Below are positions 17,828-27,179 of a stretch of DNA of 64,000 nucleotides, piece by piece. Origin of the DNA: Corynebacterium stationis (GTDB lineage Bacteria; Actinomycetota; Actinomycetes; Mycobacteriales; Mycobacteriaceae). Positions within the stretch are counted from its first letter, which is position 1. Each line of letters starts with the position of its first letter. The notes under the pieces were generated by a model that was not told where the DNA came from, ran no database searches, and was given only the letters and a program-made list of their open reading frames with translations. The translations under genes were made by a program, and so were the position numbers. The stretch spans positions 992,001 to 1,056,000 of the forward strand of contig NZ_CP009251.1 of NCBI RefSeq assembly GCF_001941345.1, read 5' to 3'.

Positions 17828-18337
17828 GTGCGCTATTTCTACGACACTGAATTTATTGAAGACGGCCGAACCATCGAGCTTGTCTCGATCGGCATTGTCG
17901 CAGAAGATGGTCGCGAATACTACGCGGTATCCACTGACTTCGACCCGTCGAAGGCAAATGCTTGGGTGCGTGAGAATGTCCTGGATAAACTTCCCAGCCC
18001 ACGCGATTCGGTGTGGAAGTCCAAAGACACCATCCGCCGCGAAGTCTTAGAATTTCTCACCCAAGATAAGACCCCAGTTCAACTGTGGGCGTGGGTGGGA
18101 GCCTATGACCATGTTGTACTAGCTCAACTCTGGGGCGATATGGCAGGATTGCCGCGCACTATCCCGCGCTTTACCCGCGAGCTACGCCAATACTGGGAAT
18201 TCGCCGGCCGTCCGCAGTTGCCTGCTATTCCAGATAGCAACCATGATGCTTTAGTAGATGCGCGTCATAATCTTTCCAAGTTTAAGATTTGTGCTGAAGT
18301 CCTGCCGTTGTCATCAGGTAATCGGGCTCTGAAATAG
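17828..18337 (+). CDS. DEDDh-type 3'-5' exoribonuclease (Rv2179c family)
   Basis: 169 residues. RYFYDTEFIEDG at the N-terminus gives the D-x-E pair of exonuclease motif I. WAWVGAYDHVVLAQLWG supplies the motif II Asp, and SNHDALVDARHNL carries the H-x4-D of motif III, so all DEDDh metal ligands are present. This matches the Rv2179c family of single-strand RNA 3'-exonucleases. Start GTG at 17828; the hydrophobic first strand begins at once, as expected. Confidence 0.85.
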   Translation: MRYFYDTEFIEDGRTIELVSIGIVAEDGREYYAVSTDFDPSKANAWVRENVLDKLPSPRDSVWKSKDTIRREVLEFLTQDKTPVQLWAWVGAYDHVVLAQLWGDMAGLPRTIPRFTRELRQYWEFAGRPQLPAIPDSNHDALVDARHNLSKFKICAEVLPLSSGNRALK

Positions 18338-18342
18338 TGCTG

Positions 18343-18368
18343 GGGAGCGCGCACTAGCGATCGCTCCC
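18343..18368 (+). terminator. possible hairpin terminator after the exoribonuclease gene
   Basis: GGGAGCG (18343-18349) pairs with CGCTCCC (18362-18368) across 12 nt. There is no T tract, so termination is uncertain. Confidence 0.35.
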
Positions 18369-18452
18369 TGCGCTGTGTGTAGGAAAGACCACCGGGGCCT
18401 CGAGTGCGTCCCGCCTGGTGGGATGTGTCTTAAATGGATATTACTAAGCTAT

Positions 18453-18476
18453 GGATGTCACATTCGGTGTGCATCC
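18453..18476. promoter_or_regulatory. inverted repeat at the aroG promoter
   Basis: GGATG-T-CACA (18453-18462) faces TGTG-CATCC (18468-18476) around TTCGG: nine pairs with one bulge. It lies 17 bp before the GTG and just upstream of the A/T run used as -10 (TTAAAT, 18481-18486), so it covers the -35 zone like an operator. Confidence 0.45.
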
Positions 18477-18484
18477 GTGATTAA

Positions 18485-19891
<1,407 letters not shown>

Positions 19892-19982
19892 AGCTCCCCG
19901 TTAAAGCTCCCAAGGTCGCTTTAGCAGGCTTCGAAGCACGGCAGTTTAGCCACTAGGTTCGTGGCTCAACCTTAAATAGAGT

Positions 19983-20030
19983 AGAACGGAGGGCACCACG
20001 CACATGCGTGGTGCCCTCCGTTCTCTGTTT
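19983..20030. terminator. bidirectional terminator between aroG and pknL
   Basis: A perfect 19-bp stem (19983-20001 with 20006-20024) with a 4-nt loop separates the convergent genes. It is the longest uninterrupted stem I found in the window. Confidence 0.9.
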
Positions 20031-20052
20031 AGTTGGTCTTAGCTAGTGGGTA

Positions 20053-21564
20053 TTAGCGGAGAAAGATCGGCGTGCCGCCGTAGTAGCCCGAGCCGAACCA
20101 CCAGCCGGCGATACCAACGCCTGCGATGATGATGCCGACGATAACCAACCACACAATAAATCCCACCAGCGAGCGATTCGATAGCGGCTTAACCGTTGGC
20201 TCACTTTCAGCTGTGGCCGGGGTAGGGGCGTGGCTTTCTTCGCGCGCTGGGGCCTGTGGTGCCTGCGCATGAACCAAGTTAGGTTGAGGCGTCAAACGAG
20301 TCTCGGGATAGTTGCTGCTTGCTCCCACGCCAGCAGCTCCTGCGCCAGCTACACCGGCAGCCCCTGCAGCGCTAGCTGTACCGGGAATAACAGGAGGCAT
20401 GCCAGGAATGCCCTGCGGGCTCGGACGAACCGGCGCATCGGCAGCTGGTGGAGGTCCGTCGTAGCGGGTTTCAAAGCTTAAAGGTTCTCGCTCTCGCGGA
20501 AAGTCACGTTCGGAGATACCAGACTCTGCAAGCGGCTCCGGCTCAGAAGGGAGAACGGAGGTCGCGTCCTGGGCTATGTCGCTGCCAAATACTTCCGTCG
20601 CGGATTCGGAAGTGTCAATAAAGCCCGTGGGCTCAAAGACATTGGCCGCGTCAATTCCTTGCATATTCGTCGGTGCCGCCGCAGTGCGCGCTGCCGCTGA
20701 ATTATGAGGAACAGGAACTAAATAGTTCGGAAGGTTTAGCTCTTCAGCGACATCATCCAAGGCCGCGAGAAACTCCCGCGCATCGGCAAAGCGCTCGGAG
20801 ACATCGGAAGAAGTGGCGGTGGCAACGATGGCATCGATAAGCGAAGGCACCCCAGCAATCCGTGATGAAGGCTTCGGAACATCATTTTCCAACCTGTTCA
20901 TCGCATGGCCCAAAGGAGTATCGCCAGAAAATGGCACCGTGCCGGTGAGCAGCTCGAATAAGACGATGCCGGCTGAATAAACATCCGATGCCGGCGTGAT
21001 GTGCTCACCCGTGACCTGCTCCGGCGAAAGATAGGACGCCGTGCCCACGATCTGATTGGACGTGACCGTCTGCGAACTGGTCGCGCGCACCAACCCGAAA
21101 TCGGCGAGTTTGACCGTGTGATCGCCATTGATCAGCACATTATCTGGCTTGATATCGCGGTGCACCAGGCCCTTATCGTGCACGGCACTTAAGCCGGTGA
21201 GCACGGAACGCATTACCGCTACCGCCGCATGCGGAGGCATGGGGCCGCGCTCTGCAGTAAGCTCACGCAACGTGCCACCAGTGATCAACTCCATGATGAG
21301 ATACACCGGATCGCCTTCAGCGGAGAAGTCATAGACATTCACCAAATTCGGATGCGTCAGCTGCGCCATAGCGCGTGCTTCGCGGCGGAAACGGTGAATA
21401 AAGACCGCGTCTTGGCTGTACTGGTCATGCATGACCTTCGCGGCCAATGCGCGTCCAAGGCGCAAATCCACACAGCGGTACACAGTGGACATGCCGCCGC
21501 GAGCAATTGGTCGATCAATTCGATACCGGTGCTCGAGGACGTCTCCTACTTCCAACTGTGTCAT
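20053..21564 (-). CDS. pknL: serine/threonine protein kinase PknL
   Basis: 503 residues. The kinase domain covers about 14-270 with GRGG (about 22-25), Lys43, the catalytic loop HRDIKPDN (135-142, Asp137) and DFG (155-157). Thr166 and Thr168 in the activation loop sit where mycobacterial PknL autophosphorylates. A Pro/Ala-rich juxtamembrane stretch leads to one helix at about 462-487. Only some 15 residues follow, so there is no extracellular PASTA sensor. CATACT lies 7 bp before the ATG, suggesting a leaderless start. The divergent neighbour is homologous to its known substrate Rv2175c. Confidence 0.94.
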   Translation of the reverse strand: MTQLEVGDVLEHRYRIDRPIARGGMSTVYRCVDLRLGRALAAKVMHDQYSQDAVFIHRFRREARAMAQLTHPNLVNVYDFSAEGDPVYLIMELITGGTLRELTAERGPMPPHAAVAVMRSVLTGLSAVHDKGLVHRDIKPDNVLINGDHTVKLADFGLVRATSSQTVTSNQIVGTASYLSPEQVTGEHITPASDVYSAGIVLFELLTGTVPFSGDTPLGHAMNRLENDVPKPSSRIAGVPSLIDAIVATATSSDVSERFADAREFLAALDDVAEELNLPNYLVPVPHNSAAARTAAAPTNMQGIDAANVFEPTGFIDTSESATEVFGSDIAQDATSVLPSEPEPLAESGISERDFPREREPLSFETRYDGPPPAADAPVRPSPQGIPGMPPVIPGTASAAGAAGVAGAGAAGVGASSNYPETRLTPQPNLVHAQAPQAPAREESHAPTPATAESEPTVKPLSNRSLVGFIVWLVIVGIIIAGVGIAGWWFGSGYYGGTPIFLR

Positions 21565-21571
21565 GGCATCT

Positions 21572-21577
21572 AGTATG
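21572..21577 (-). promoter_or_regulatory. -10 of a leaderless pknL transcript
   Basis: CATACT on the minus strand lies 7 bp before the pknL ATG. Confidence 0.4.
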
Positions 21578-21646
21578 TACGATAAATTAACTATTTAGCC
21601 AACCAACGTGACCGCTTATACCCAACTGTAATCTAAAGTAGGGGAC

Positions 21647-22015
21647 GTGATGGAAGAAAATAAAGACTTAAACGCTTTGCTGCAAGGCGATGAACTACTG
21701 ACCATGCCAGAAGTTGCAGAGGAGCTTGGCATTGCGGTTACGCGTGTTCATGACTTGCTGCACGCGAAGAAGATGGTTGCCCACATCCAAGATGGGCAAC
21801 GCTACGTTCCGGCCCTGTTTATCAATGGCAAAGGCGCCATAAACAAATATGTCTCTGGCGCCATTACGGTTTTGGCCGATGGTGGTTTTAGCGACGAGGA
21901 AATCTTGGAGTATTTGTTTACTGAAGATGCCTCGCTGCCTGGCCGCCCAGTTGATGGGCTGCAAGGACACTTAGCGCGTGAGGTTATTCGTCGCGCGCAG
22001 GCGATGGGACTGTAG
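21647..22015 (+). CDS. Rv2175c-family winged-helix DNA-binding protein
   Basis: 122 residues with an N-terminal helix-turn-helix (LTMPEVAEELGIAVTRVHDLL) and the family C-terminal half (ADGGFSDEEILEYLFTEDASLPGRPVDGLQGH). In M. tuberculosis the homologue is phosphorylated by PknL, which abolishes DNA binding; the head-to-head pair here implies the same partnership. GTG (21647) and ATG (21650) are adjacent possible starts behind AGTAGGGG. Its last 32 bp overlap the end of mptA on the other strand. Confidence 0.85.
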   Translation: MMEENKDLNALLQGDELLTMPEVAEELGIAVTRVHDLLHAKKMVAHIQDGQRYVPALFINGKGAINKYVSGAITVLADGGFSDEEILEYLFTEDASLPGRPVDGLQGHLAREVIRRAQAMGL

Positions 22016-23606
22016 AGCCACCAGCTGTAGTTGCCTCTTGTGGTGTCGATACCTTTAGGTTCGACACCCCCGTGATCGGCTTGGCGCTGGGATTAAACAT
22101 CCAGTAGGCTCCCCACCACGACAACAGCAGTGAGCCAAGTACCCACCACCAGGTATAAAGCTGGTGGTTGCCGTCGCCGGAAAATGCCAAAGCCACAAAG
22201 ATTGAGGCACCGGCAGACAGCTGGATGAGCCAGCGTGGGGGACGGGCCACGCCCAACAGCGAGATGACCGAGGCGAAATACCAAGGCAGCGTCACGGTAT
22301 TGAACATGAAAGCTACCTGGTAGGCAGCGGGGATACCCAGTATGGCTGCGCGGCGATTTGCTCTAAACAGCCACCATATCACTGCCAATCCCAGCAACAT
22401 CAAGATGCTGGCTCCTGAACGCATGACGCTCAAGATCTCGTTATAAGTAATGTCCTCATTCAACGTGGTAATCAAGGGCGCCAGAGTATCTGTTGCAACA
22501 GTAGGACCGGCTAGGGGATTGATGACCTTAGAGTTGCCGGTAATCTCTGTGAGCCAACCCCATGAGGTACCAGATACCCAGGTAACAGCAGCCACCACGA
22601 TAATGGTCTCTGCCACGGCGACGAGCCCGGAGACCAGGAAAGCTAGCACTTTATTAAAGCGTTGACCATAGTGGTGCATCATCAGCCACACCACGAAAGG
22701 AATCGCAATGAAAGCGGTTGCCTTGAGCGACACAGAGACTGCAATCAGCGCGATTCCGGCGATATAACGATTGTGCAGGCACAGCAAAAGCCCGACGGAG
22801 ACCAATGCGACCATGGTGGACTCATTGTGCATGCCACCAATAAGGTGCAAAATCATTACCGGGTTAGCCACACCGAGCCACAGCGCCAAAGTGGGATCGC
22901 CACCAAGCTTGCGGGCAATCAAAGGAATAGACCAAGCGATAGCCGCGAAACTTAGAACCGAAATCAGCTTGTAGACAAAAACCCCGATGGTGACGTTATC
23001 GCCGACCAGACGCGTAACACCCTCGCCCAGCCACAAGTGCAGCGGGCCATAAGGGGTAGTGGTATTGCGCCAGTCCTGGGATACCTCCAACAAGAATGGG
23101 CCAGGGTTAACCGCCGGGCCTTCCGTATAAGGATCAAAGCCATCGCGCACCATCGCGCCTTGCATGAGGTAGGAATATACGTCCCGGGAGGACAGTGGCG
23201 CAGCCAAGAGCAACGGGGCAATCCATGCCCACATTGTTGTGCGCATTTTCGCAAAAGCTGTTTCATCCACCTGCGCCGAGGGCACAGGGCGGGCTGCTAA
23301 AGAAAATTTTGGCGGAGTCGAGGAGGTATCAACCACACCGGTGTTGCGTCGCACGCTGGAGCTGATGAGAAACTTGCCGGCCAAAATCCATGCTGCAATG
23401 AGCGCAAACATGCCCACCCAGAATAAAGTCATGCCGATATTACGCCCATGACCGGCAGAGACCACGCTGATATTGAGGGCTTCTAGAATACCGCCGCGAT
23501 TGCGCGTCGCACCACCTGCATACGACGCAAGGGTGAGCACGATTGTGCCCGCAACACCAAGGGCAAGGGCACTGGGCAGTTTGATAGTCATTGCTTGCTT
23601 GACCAT
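21984..23606 (-). CDS. mptA: alpha-(1->6)-mannopyranosyltransferase MptA
   Basis: 540 residues with about 12-13 hydrophobic helices and the GT-C features of polyprenol-phosphomannose-dependent mannosyltransferases. Asp-containing periplasmic motifs include SSRDVYSYLMQG and GPLHLWLGEG. In C. glutamicum MptA extends the alpha-1,6-mannan core of lipomannan after PimB'. The start at 23606 lies 9 bp after the idsA stop, and idsA makes polyprenyl precursors for the same class of donors, so an operon is likely. MptB is a paralogue; I prefer MptA because of the idsA neighbour. Confidence 0.85.
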   Translation of the reverse strand: MVKQAMTIKLPSALALGVAGTIVLTLASYAGGATRNRGGILEALNISVVSAGHGRNIGMTLFWVGMFALIAAWILAGKFLISSSVRRNTGVVDTSSTPPKFSLAARPVPSAQVDETAFAKMRTTMWAWIAPLLLAAPLSSRDVYSYLMQGAMVRDGFDPYTEGPAVNPGPFLLEVSQDWRNTTTPYGPLHLWLGEGVTRLVGDNVTIGVFVYKLISVLSFAAIAWSIPLIARKLGGDPTLALWLGVANPVMILHLIGGMHNESTMVALVSVGLLLCLHNRYIAGIALIAVSVSLKATAFIAIPFVVWLMMHHYGQRFNKVLAFLVSGLVAVAETIIVVAAVTWVSGTSWGWLTEITGNSKVINPLAGPTVATDTLAPLITTLNEDITYNEILSVMRSGASILMLLGLAVIWWLFRANRRAAILGIPAAYQVAFMFNTVTLPWYFASVISLLGVARPPRWLIQLSAGASIFVALAFSGDGNHQLYTWWWVLGSLLLSWWGAYWMFNPSAKPITGVSNLKVSTPQEATTAGGSTVPSPARDE

Positions 23607-23615
23607 GTAAAGATC

Positions 23616-24716
23616 CTATTTTGCTCGTGCGGTGGACTTGATAGCCAAAGAACGCAGGAGCTCCGTTACCTCGGAATTTACATTCGCGGCAGCAAGGTAC
23701 TCCAGGCCAGACTGGGTAAGAGCATCAATGCGCTGCTCAATTTCTTCAGACGCCCCAGAGTCTTCAATCATCTGCGACATCTTCGACAACACGCTTGGAT
23801 CGTCAGTCGCGCCAAGATTTTCGCGCAAGAACTTTGCGGTGGGTGGATCCTGTTCATCGGCACGCTGCAAGGCAATTGCCATCAGTACCGTTCGCTTGCC
23901 CTCGCGCAGATCATCACCAGCTGGCTTGCCGGTAACCTGGGGGTCTCCAAAGACACCTAGCTGGTCATCACGAAGCTGGAAAGCGATGCCGATATCGCGA
24001 CCGTAGCCTCTAAAGGCATCGATTAGCTTGTCTGATGCCCCCGCGATAGCGGCACCCAAATGCAGCGGACGTTCGATAGTGTACGCAGCGGTTTTGAAAC
24101 GGTTAACCGAATCAGACAGCTCCACCGACTCAATGGCTGCGGCCTCTAGTGACACGTCCAAGAGCTGCCCGCCGATGACCTCAGTGCGCATGGCTCGCCA
24201 TGGCTCACGAGCCCGTTGTATGGCAGCCTGCGAAATACCGGAGTCTAAGAACATATCCTCGGCCCAAACCAAAGACATATCACCAATCAAAATTGCAGCT
24301 GAGCGGCCGAAATCAGCAGAATCTCCCGTCCAGCCCAGCGCACGATGCTGTGCTTCTACCGCGCGGTGCACCGTGGGATTGCCGCGGCGGGTATCGGAGG
24401 CATCCACGATGTCATCGTGGATCAGTGCACACGACTGAATGAATTCCAAAGAAGAAGCAGCGCGCAGGACCGCCTGGGGAGCTTCTGAACCTAACAACCC
24501 ATCAGCGGCCACGAAGCCGGCCCATGCATAGAGAGGGCGGATGCGCTTGCCGCCGTCGAGCACGAAGCGCTCTAGATGCTCAATAGCTTCGGTGACAGGT
24601 TTTCCAATTTGTGCGAGCTGAGGCTCCCGGGCTTTCAAAAAAGAGGAGAGTTCAGCACGAACGTGCTTGGGAATCTCGGCTATAGGAAGTTGGGAGAAAT
24701 CCTCAGAATTATTCAT
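23616..24716 (-). CDS. idsA: polyprenyl diphosphate synthase (geranylgeranyl diphosphate synthase)
   Basis: 366 residues of the trans-prenyltransferase fold. The first aspartate-rich motif is in HDDIVDASD, the second in RDDQLGVFGD, and GGKRIRP binds the isopentenyl diphosphate. It makes medium-chain prenyl diphosphates that feed menaquinone and decaprenyl phosphate carriers. The precise chain length cannot be judged by eye. It sits 31 bp after a GNAT gene and 9 bp before mptA on the same strand. Confidence 0.9.
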   Translation of the reverse strand: MNNSEDFSQLPIAEIPKHVRAELSSFLKAREPQLAQIGKPVTEAIEHLERFVLDGGKRIRPLYAWAGFVAADGLLGSEAPQAVLRAASSLEFIQSCALIHDDIVDASDTRRGNPTVHRAVEAQHRALGWTGDSADFGRSAAILIGDMSLVWAEDMFLDSGISQAAIQRAREPWRAMRTEVIGGQLLDVSLEAAAIESVELSDSVNRFKTAAYTIERPLHLGAAIAGASDKLIDAFRGYGRDIGIAFQLRDDQLGVFGDPQVTGKPAGDDLREGKRTVLMAIALQRADEQDPPTAKFLRENLGATDDPSVLSKMSQMIEDSGASEEIEQRIDALTQSGLEYLAAANVNSEVTELLRSLAIKSTARAK

Positions 24717-24747
24717 GGCCTTTAGCCTACCTTTAGCATTCCCGACA

Positions 24748-25305
24748 TTAAGAAAGCGGTAGCGGCAATTTCAAGATGGCAAAGGGGCGTTCATCGCCGG
24801 GGTAGCGGTACTGGCGGATGACGTCTGTAAAACCCATTGACCGATACAGACTAAAAGCACGGTTAGATTCATTGGGGACTTCAGGCGTGGAAAGCAAAGC
24901 CCATTTGCCCGGCGCATTCCACAACAATTCAACCAGGAGCTGTCTGCCCAAGCCATGGCCCTGCATCCGTGGAAGCACGTGGACTTCCGCAACCTCGAAG
25001 TAGCTGCGAAGCATCTCGACTTCTTCCGCGGATAATTCGCCTTTCTTACGCAGCGCGAGGCGTAGTTGGCGGTCCCACCACGAATCCGGAGTGCCAATAA
25101 AACCGTAGGCAACGCCGATAACTCCAGTCGCGTCTTCAGCGATCAGTGCAGTGAAACCGGGTCGAATAACCTCACGCCGCCAGGAAAATACCCGGCCTTC
25201 ACGAATGGCGGGGTCATAGCCCATGGCACTGATGTAGATATCCACCAAGGAGTCGGCGTTGAGCGCGAACTCCTGTGGTGAGAGACGGCGGATTGTTAAA
25301 GACAC
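24748..25305 (-). CDS. GNAT family N-acetyltransferase
   Basis: 185 residues with the GNAT core: LIAEDATGVIGVAYG (beta4), EVHVLPRMQGHGLGRQLL (the acetyl-CoA loop in Q-x2-G-x-G form) and SNRAFSLYRSMGF (motif B). The acetylated target is unknown. GTG start with TTAGAT 7 bp upstream suggests a leaderless mRNA. It is the first gene of a probable GNAT-idsA-mptA unit. Confidence 0.82.
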   Translation of the reverse strand: MSLTIRRLSPQEFALNADSLVDIYISAMGYDPAIREGRVFSWRREVIRPGFTALIAEDATGVIGVAYGFIGTPDSWWDRQLRLALRKKGELSAEEVEMLRSYFEVAEVHVLPRMQGHGLGRQLLVELLWNAPGKWALLSTPEVPNESNRAFSLYRSMGFTDVIRQYRYPGDERPFAILKLPLPLS

Positions 25306-25389
25306 AGTCTCTATCTAACAAAACTTTTACTTGTAATGGGTGAGATTGCCCCTGTTGAAGGGAAAAGAGTTGGGACGGTTGCGTCTTGA

Positions 25390-25463
25390 TCGAACATGAA
25401 CCCGCTGTGGTGTTCGAAAACTTGCAGCGCTGTGTGCATTAGAAACCTTTTCATTGTCGAACA
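25390..25463. promoter_or_regulatory. three LexA-type half-sites before the HEPN gene
   Basis: TCGAACA at 25390-25396, TGTTCGA at 25411-25417 and TCGAACA at 25457-25463 are exact halves of the actinobacterial SOS box. The third continues as TGTGAGCTA, a degraded second half, and sits between the -35 zone and the -10 at 25471. No perfect box with the usual 2-bp centre exists. Confidence 0.35.
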
Positions 25464-25470
25464 TGTGAGC

Positions 25471-25476
25471 TATAAT
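25471..25476 (+). promoter_or_regulatory. consensus -10 (TATAAT) upstream of the HEPN gene
   Basis: A perfect TATAAT lies 6 bp before an ATG at 25483 that opens a seven-codon frame, and 90 bp before the HEPN start. Confidence 0.55.
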
Positions 25477-25482
25477 GTGGGC

Positions 25483-25506
25483 ATGGATGTACGAAGCGGG
25501 TTCTAA
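25483..25506 (+). CDS. putative leaderless seven-codon mini-ORF (MDVRSGF)
   Basis: ATG to TAA, seven residues. The ATG falls where transcription from the TATAAT at 25471 should begin, so the mRNA would start with a start codon. It would be a leader peptide for the HEPN gene, whose own start at 25566 has a strong GAAGGAGG site. There is no proof that it is translated. Confidence 0.3.
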   Translation: MDVRSGF

Positions 25507-25565
25507 AGTAAGGCACATAAACACACGGGTTATATCGCAAGCAATAGCGTGAAGGAGGCAAAGCG

Positions 25566-26018
25566 ATGGGACAGGTAATTTCTGCAACAGCTCGACGGGT
25601 TCAGCGACAGGGTGGCCAAGGCTCCAAGCGTCAGCGTTTTCTGACCCAGGCCGCGCTTTTGCTTGCTGATGCCCGTGCGGATGCGGCGAATGGACGGACG
25701 GATCAGGCGTTGGAGAAGGCATATCAGGCTGGGCTGCGCACAGCTGGCGCCTGTGTGGCAGCTTCCGCAACCGTTTCTAAGCGTCGCCGCTTGCCGACTT
25801 CTGCGTGGGATCAATTGAGCCTAGTGGGGGCAGAGGAAGAGGAATGGGCAGATTCTTTCCGTGCTTACTCTCGGACGCGCTCGCGCCTAGCGTCCGGTAT
25901 TGACCGAGAGGTCGCGGACAAGGTTGTATTTGACCTGATGGACTTGGCGGCTCGCTTTTTGGAAATGGCTGAGACTGGCACTCACGACTTTGATGGAGTC
26001 GGTGGCCAAGCGGCATAG
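25566..26018 (+). CDS. SAV_6107-like HEPN domain protein
   Basis: 150 residues, mainly alpha-helical by composition, with an N-terminal basic patch (ARRVQRQGGQGSKRQRF) and the family-like block LLADARADAANGRTDQALEKAYQAGLRTAG. I recognise it as the actinobacterial SAV_6107 HEPN family. The usual R-x4-6-H RNase signature is not obvious, so ribonuclease activity should not be assumed. It does not sit next to a nucleotidyltransferase-type antitoxin gene. Strong ribosome site GAAGGAGG. Confidence 0.65.
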   Translation: MGQVISATARRVQRQGGQGSKRQRFLTQAALLLADARADAANGRTDQALEKAYQAGLRTAGACVAASATVSKRRRLPTSAWDQLSLVGAEEEEWADSFRAYSRTRSRLASGIDREVADKVVFDLMDLAARFLEMAETGTHDFDGVGGQAA

Positions 26019-26252
26019 GTCTAGTTGCTGCCGAAGTGTGGCGATAATCGTTTGAAAAGGTGACATAGGAAACTGCAACCGCGGGAACTAACTGGTTATT
26101 GTGTGCGTTGTATTAGGTAGAACAGGAAATATTGTCACCGAATTGATGATCGGCTGCAGCGATGGCTCGGTTATACTGAAGGTAAACATAGGGTGGCGAT
26201 TTGCTGAGATAGTTGATACGTAACTTTTTAGCCCGGACTTATTGGAGGAACA

Positions 26253-26651
26253 GTGTCTCTTTCAGAGCAAGAGCAGCGCGCACTTCGCGAAATTGAGAAG
26301 TCCCTGCTTGCTGAGGATCCCAACTTCGGGGCCTCCGTGTCCAGTGCCTCTTCATTTGGTGGCTCCGGCGGTGCCGTAACCCTGCGCGGTGTAGCGCTTG
26401 TGGTTGTCGGTTTGGTGATGCTGGTGGGCGGCGTTGCATTGGCGCAGACAAGCTTGTGGTTCGTGCTGCTTTCCATTGCTGGATTCCTAGTCATGTTCGG
26501 TGCAGGAGTTTGGATGCTTCGCGGTTCTGGAGATGGTTCCGCGCGTTCTTCTGGGAAGAAATCCAAGTCCGGTGGAGCGGGCTCTGCGAAAGACAGTGGC
26601 GCTGCGAGCAAATTAGAAGAAAACTTCCGTCGCCGATTTGAAGAGCGCTAG
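26253..26651 (+). CDS. DUF3040 domain membrane protein
   Basis: 132 residues. N-terminal LSEQEQRALREIEKSLLAEDPNF is the DUF3040 signature. Two hydrophobic helices (about 48-68 and 70-90) are followed by a Ser/Lys/Gly-rich cytoplasmic tail. Function is unknown; it is regularly found upstream of mraZ in actinobacteria. GTG start with TTGGAGGAA at good spacing. It is closed by a strong terminator, so it is not part of the mraZ transcript. Confidence 0.85.
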   Translation: MSLSEQEQRALREIEKSLLAEDPNFGASVSSASSFGGSGGAVTLRGVALVVVGLVMLVGGVALAQTSLWFVLLSIAGFLVMFGAGVWMLRGSGDGSARSSGKKSKSGGAGSAKDSGAASKLEENFRRRFEER

Positions 26652-26679
26652 ACACAAGTAGCACTCATTGCCTTAACGG

Positions 26680-26722
26680 GGTGCGCCCCAGCCGTAGATC
26701 CGGCTGGGGCGCACCTCGTTTT
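26680..26722 (+). terminator. intrinsic terminator after the DUF3040 gene
   Basis: GTGCGCCCCAGCCG (26681-26694) pairs perfectly with CGGCTGGGGCGCAC (26701-26714) around a 6-nt loop, and CTCGTTTTG follows. Confidence 0.93.
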
Positions 26723-26742
26723 GTTTTGCCTTTTTATAATCT

Positions 26743-26780
26743 CCCACTTTCACCCACCTCAAATCCCCACTATCACCCAC
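26743..26780 (-). promoter_or_regulatory. inverted cluster of four MraZ-box-like repeats
   Basis: CCCAC occurs at 26743, 26753, 26766 and 26776, two pairs each with 10-bp spacing. On the minus strand this reads as GTGGG, two with AAAGTGGG/TAGTGGGG context, the same core as the boxes next to the mraZ start. It lies about 400 bp upstream of mraZ and just after the DUF3040 terminator. Confidence 0.4.
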
Positions 26781-27058
26781 CCTGCGCCCAGACAGGGTTC
26801 TAGAGTTGCCCGCCCGGCGAGTGGGTTAGTGGGGATCTTCTTTTGTGTGCCAAAATGCCTGTTCGTGTGAGTGAATCGGGGAGAAAGTGGATTAAGCAAA
26901 CACATTTGTTATTGGTGCAATTGTTGATGATGGGGTAATAGTTGTGTGTTTTGGGTGTGGCTAGAAGTGTTTTGGGGAAATCTCCCCACCAAATTTACAG
27001 CTGTTGAACTGCGGTTATGGTTAAAAGTAGAGATAGCTTGCGTGTAAAACTGTTGAAG

Positions 27059-27084
27059 GTGGGGGAAAGTGGGGTAGAGTGGGG
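27059..27084 (+). promoter_or_regulatory. MraZ box: three GTGGGG repeats at 10-bp spacing
   Basis: GTGGGG at 27059, 27069 and 27079, in AAGGTGGGGG, AAAGTGGGGT, AGAGTGGGGC context, are exactly one helical turn apart. A weaker GTGGTG follows at 27100. MraZ binds such tandem repeats before its own gene in other bacteria. TAGCAT (27112-27117) may be the -10, which puts the boxes at and above the -35. The remaining gap between 26652 and 27179 holds no gene. Confidence 0.65.
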
Positions 27085-27179
27085 CGCAGCGGGTTAGAAG
27101 TGGTGAGAATCTAGCATTCACACCGCTTCATATTCGTGAAGAGGAAACCGGTGTGGTTAAGCAAGGAAGGTGGACCGGG

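Noticed and set aside
25566..26018. HEPN gene as toxin of a toxin-antitoxin pair
   Set aside because: No MNT-type partner or other small antitoxin-like gene adjoins it, and the R-x4-6-H RNase signature is not clear.
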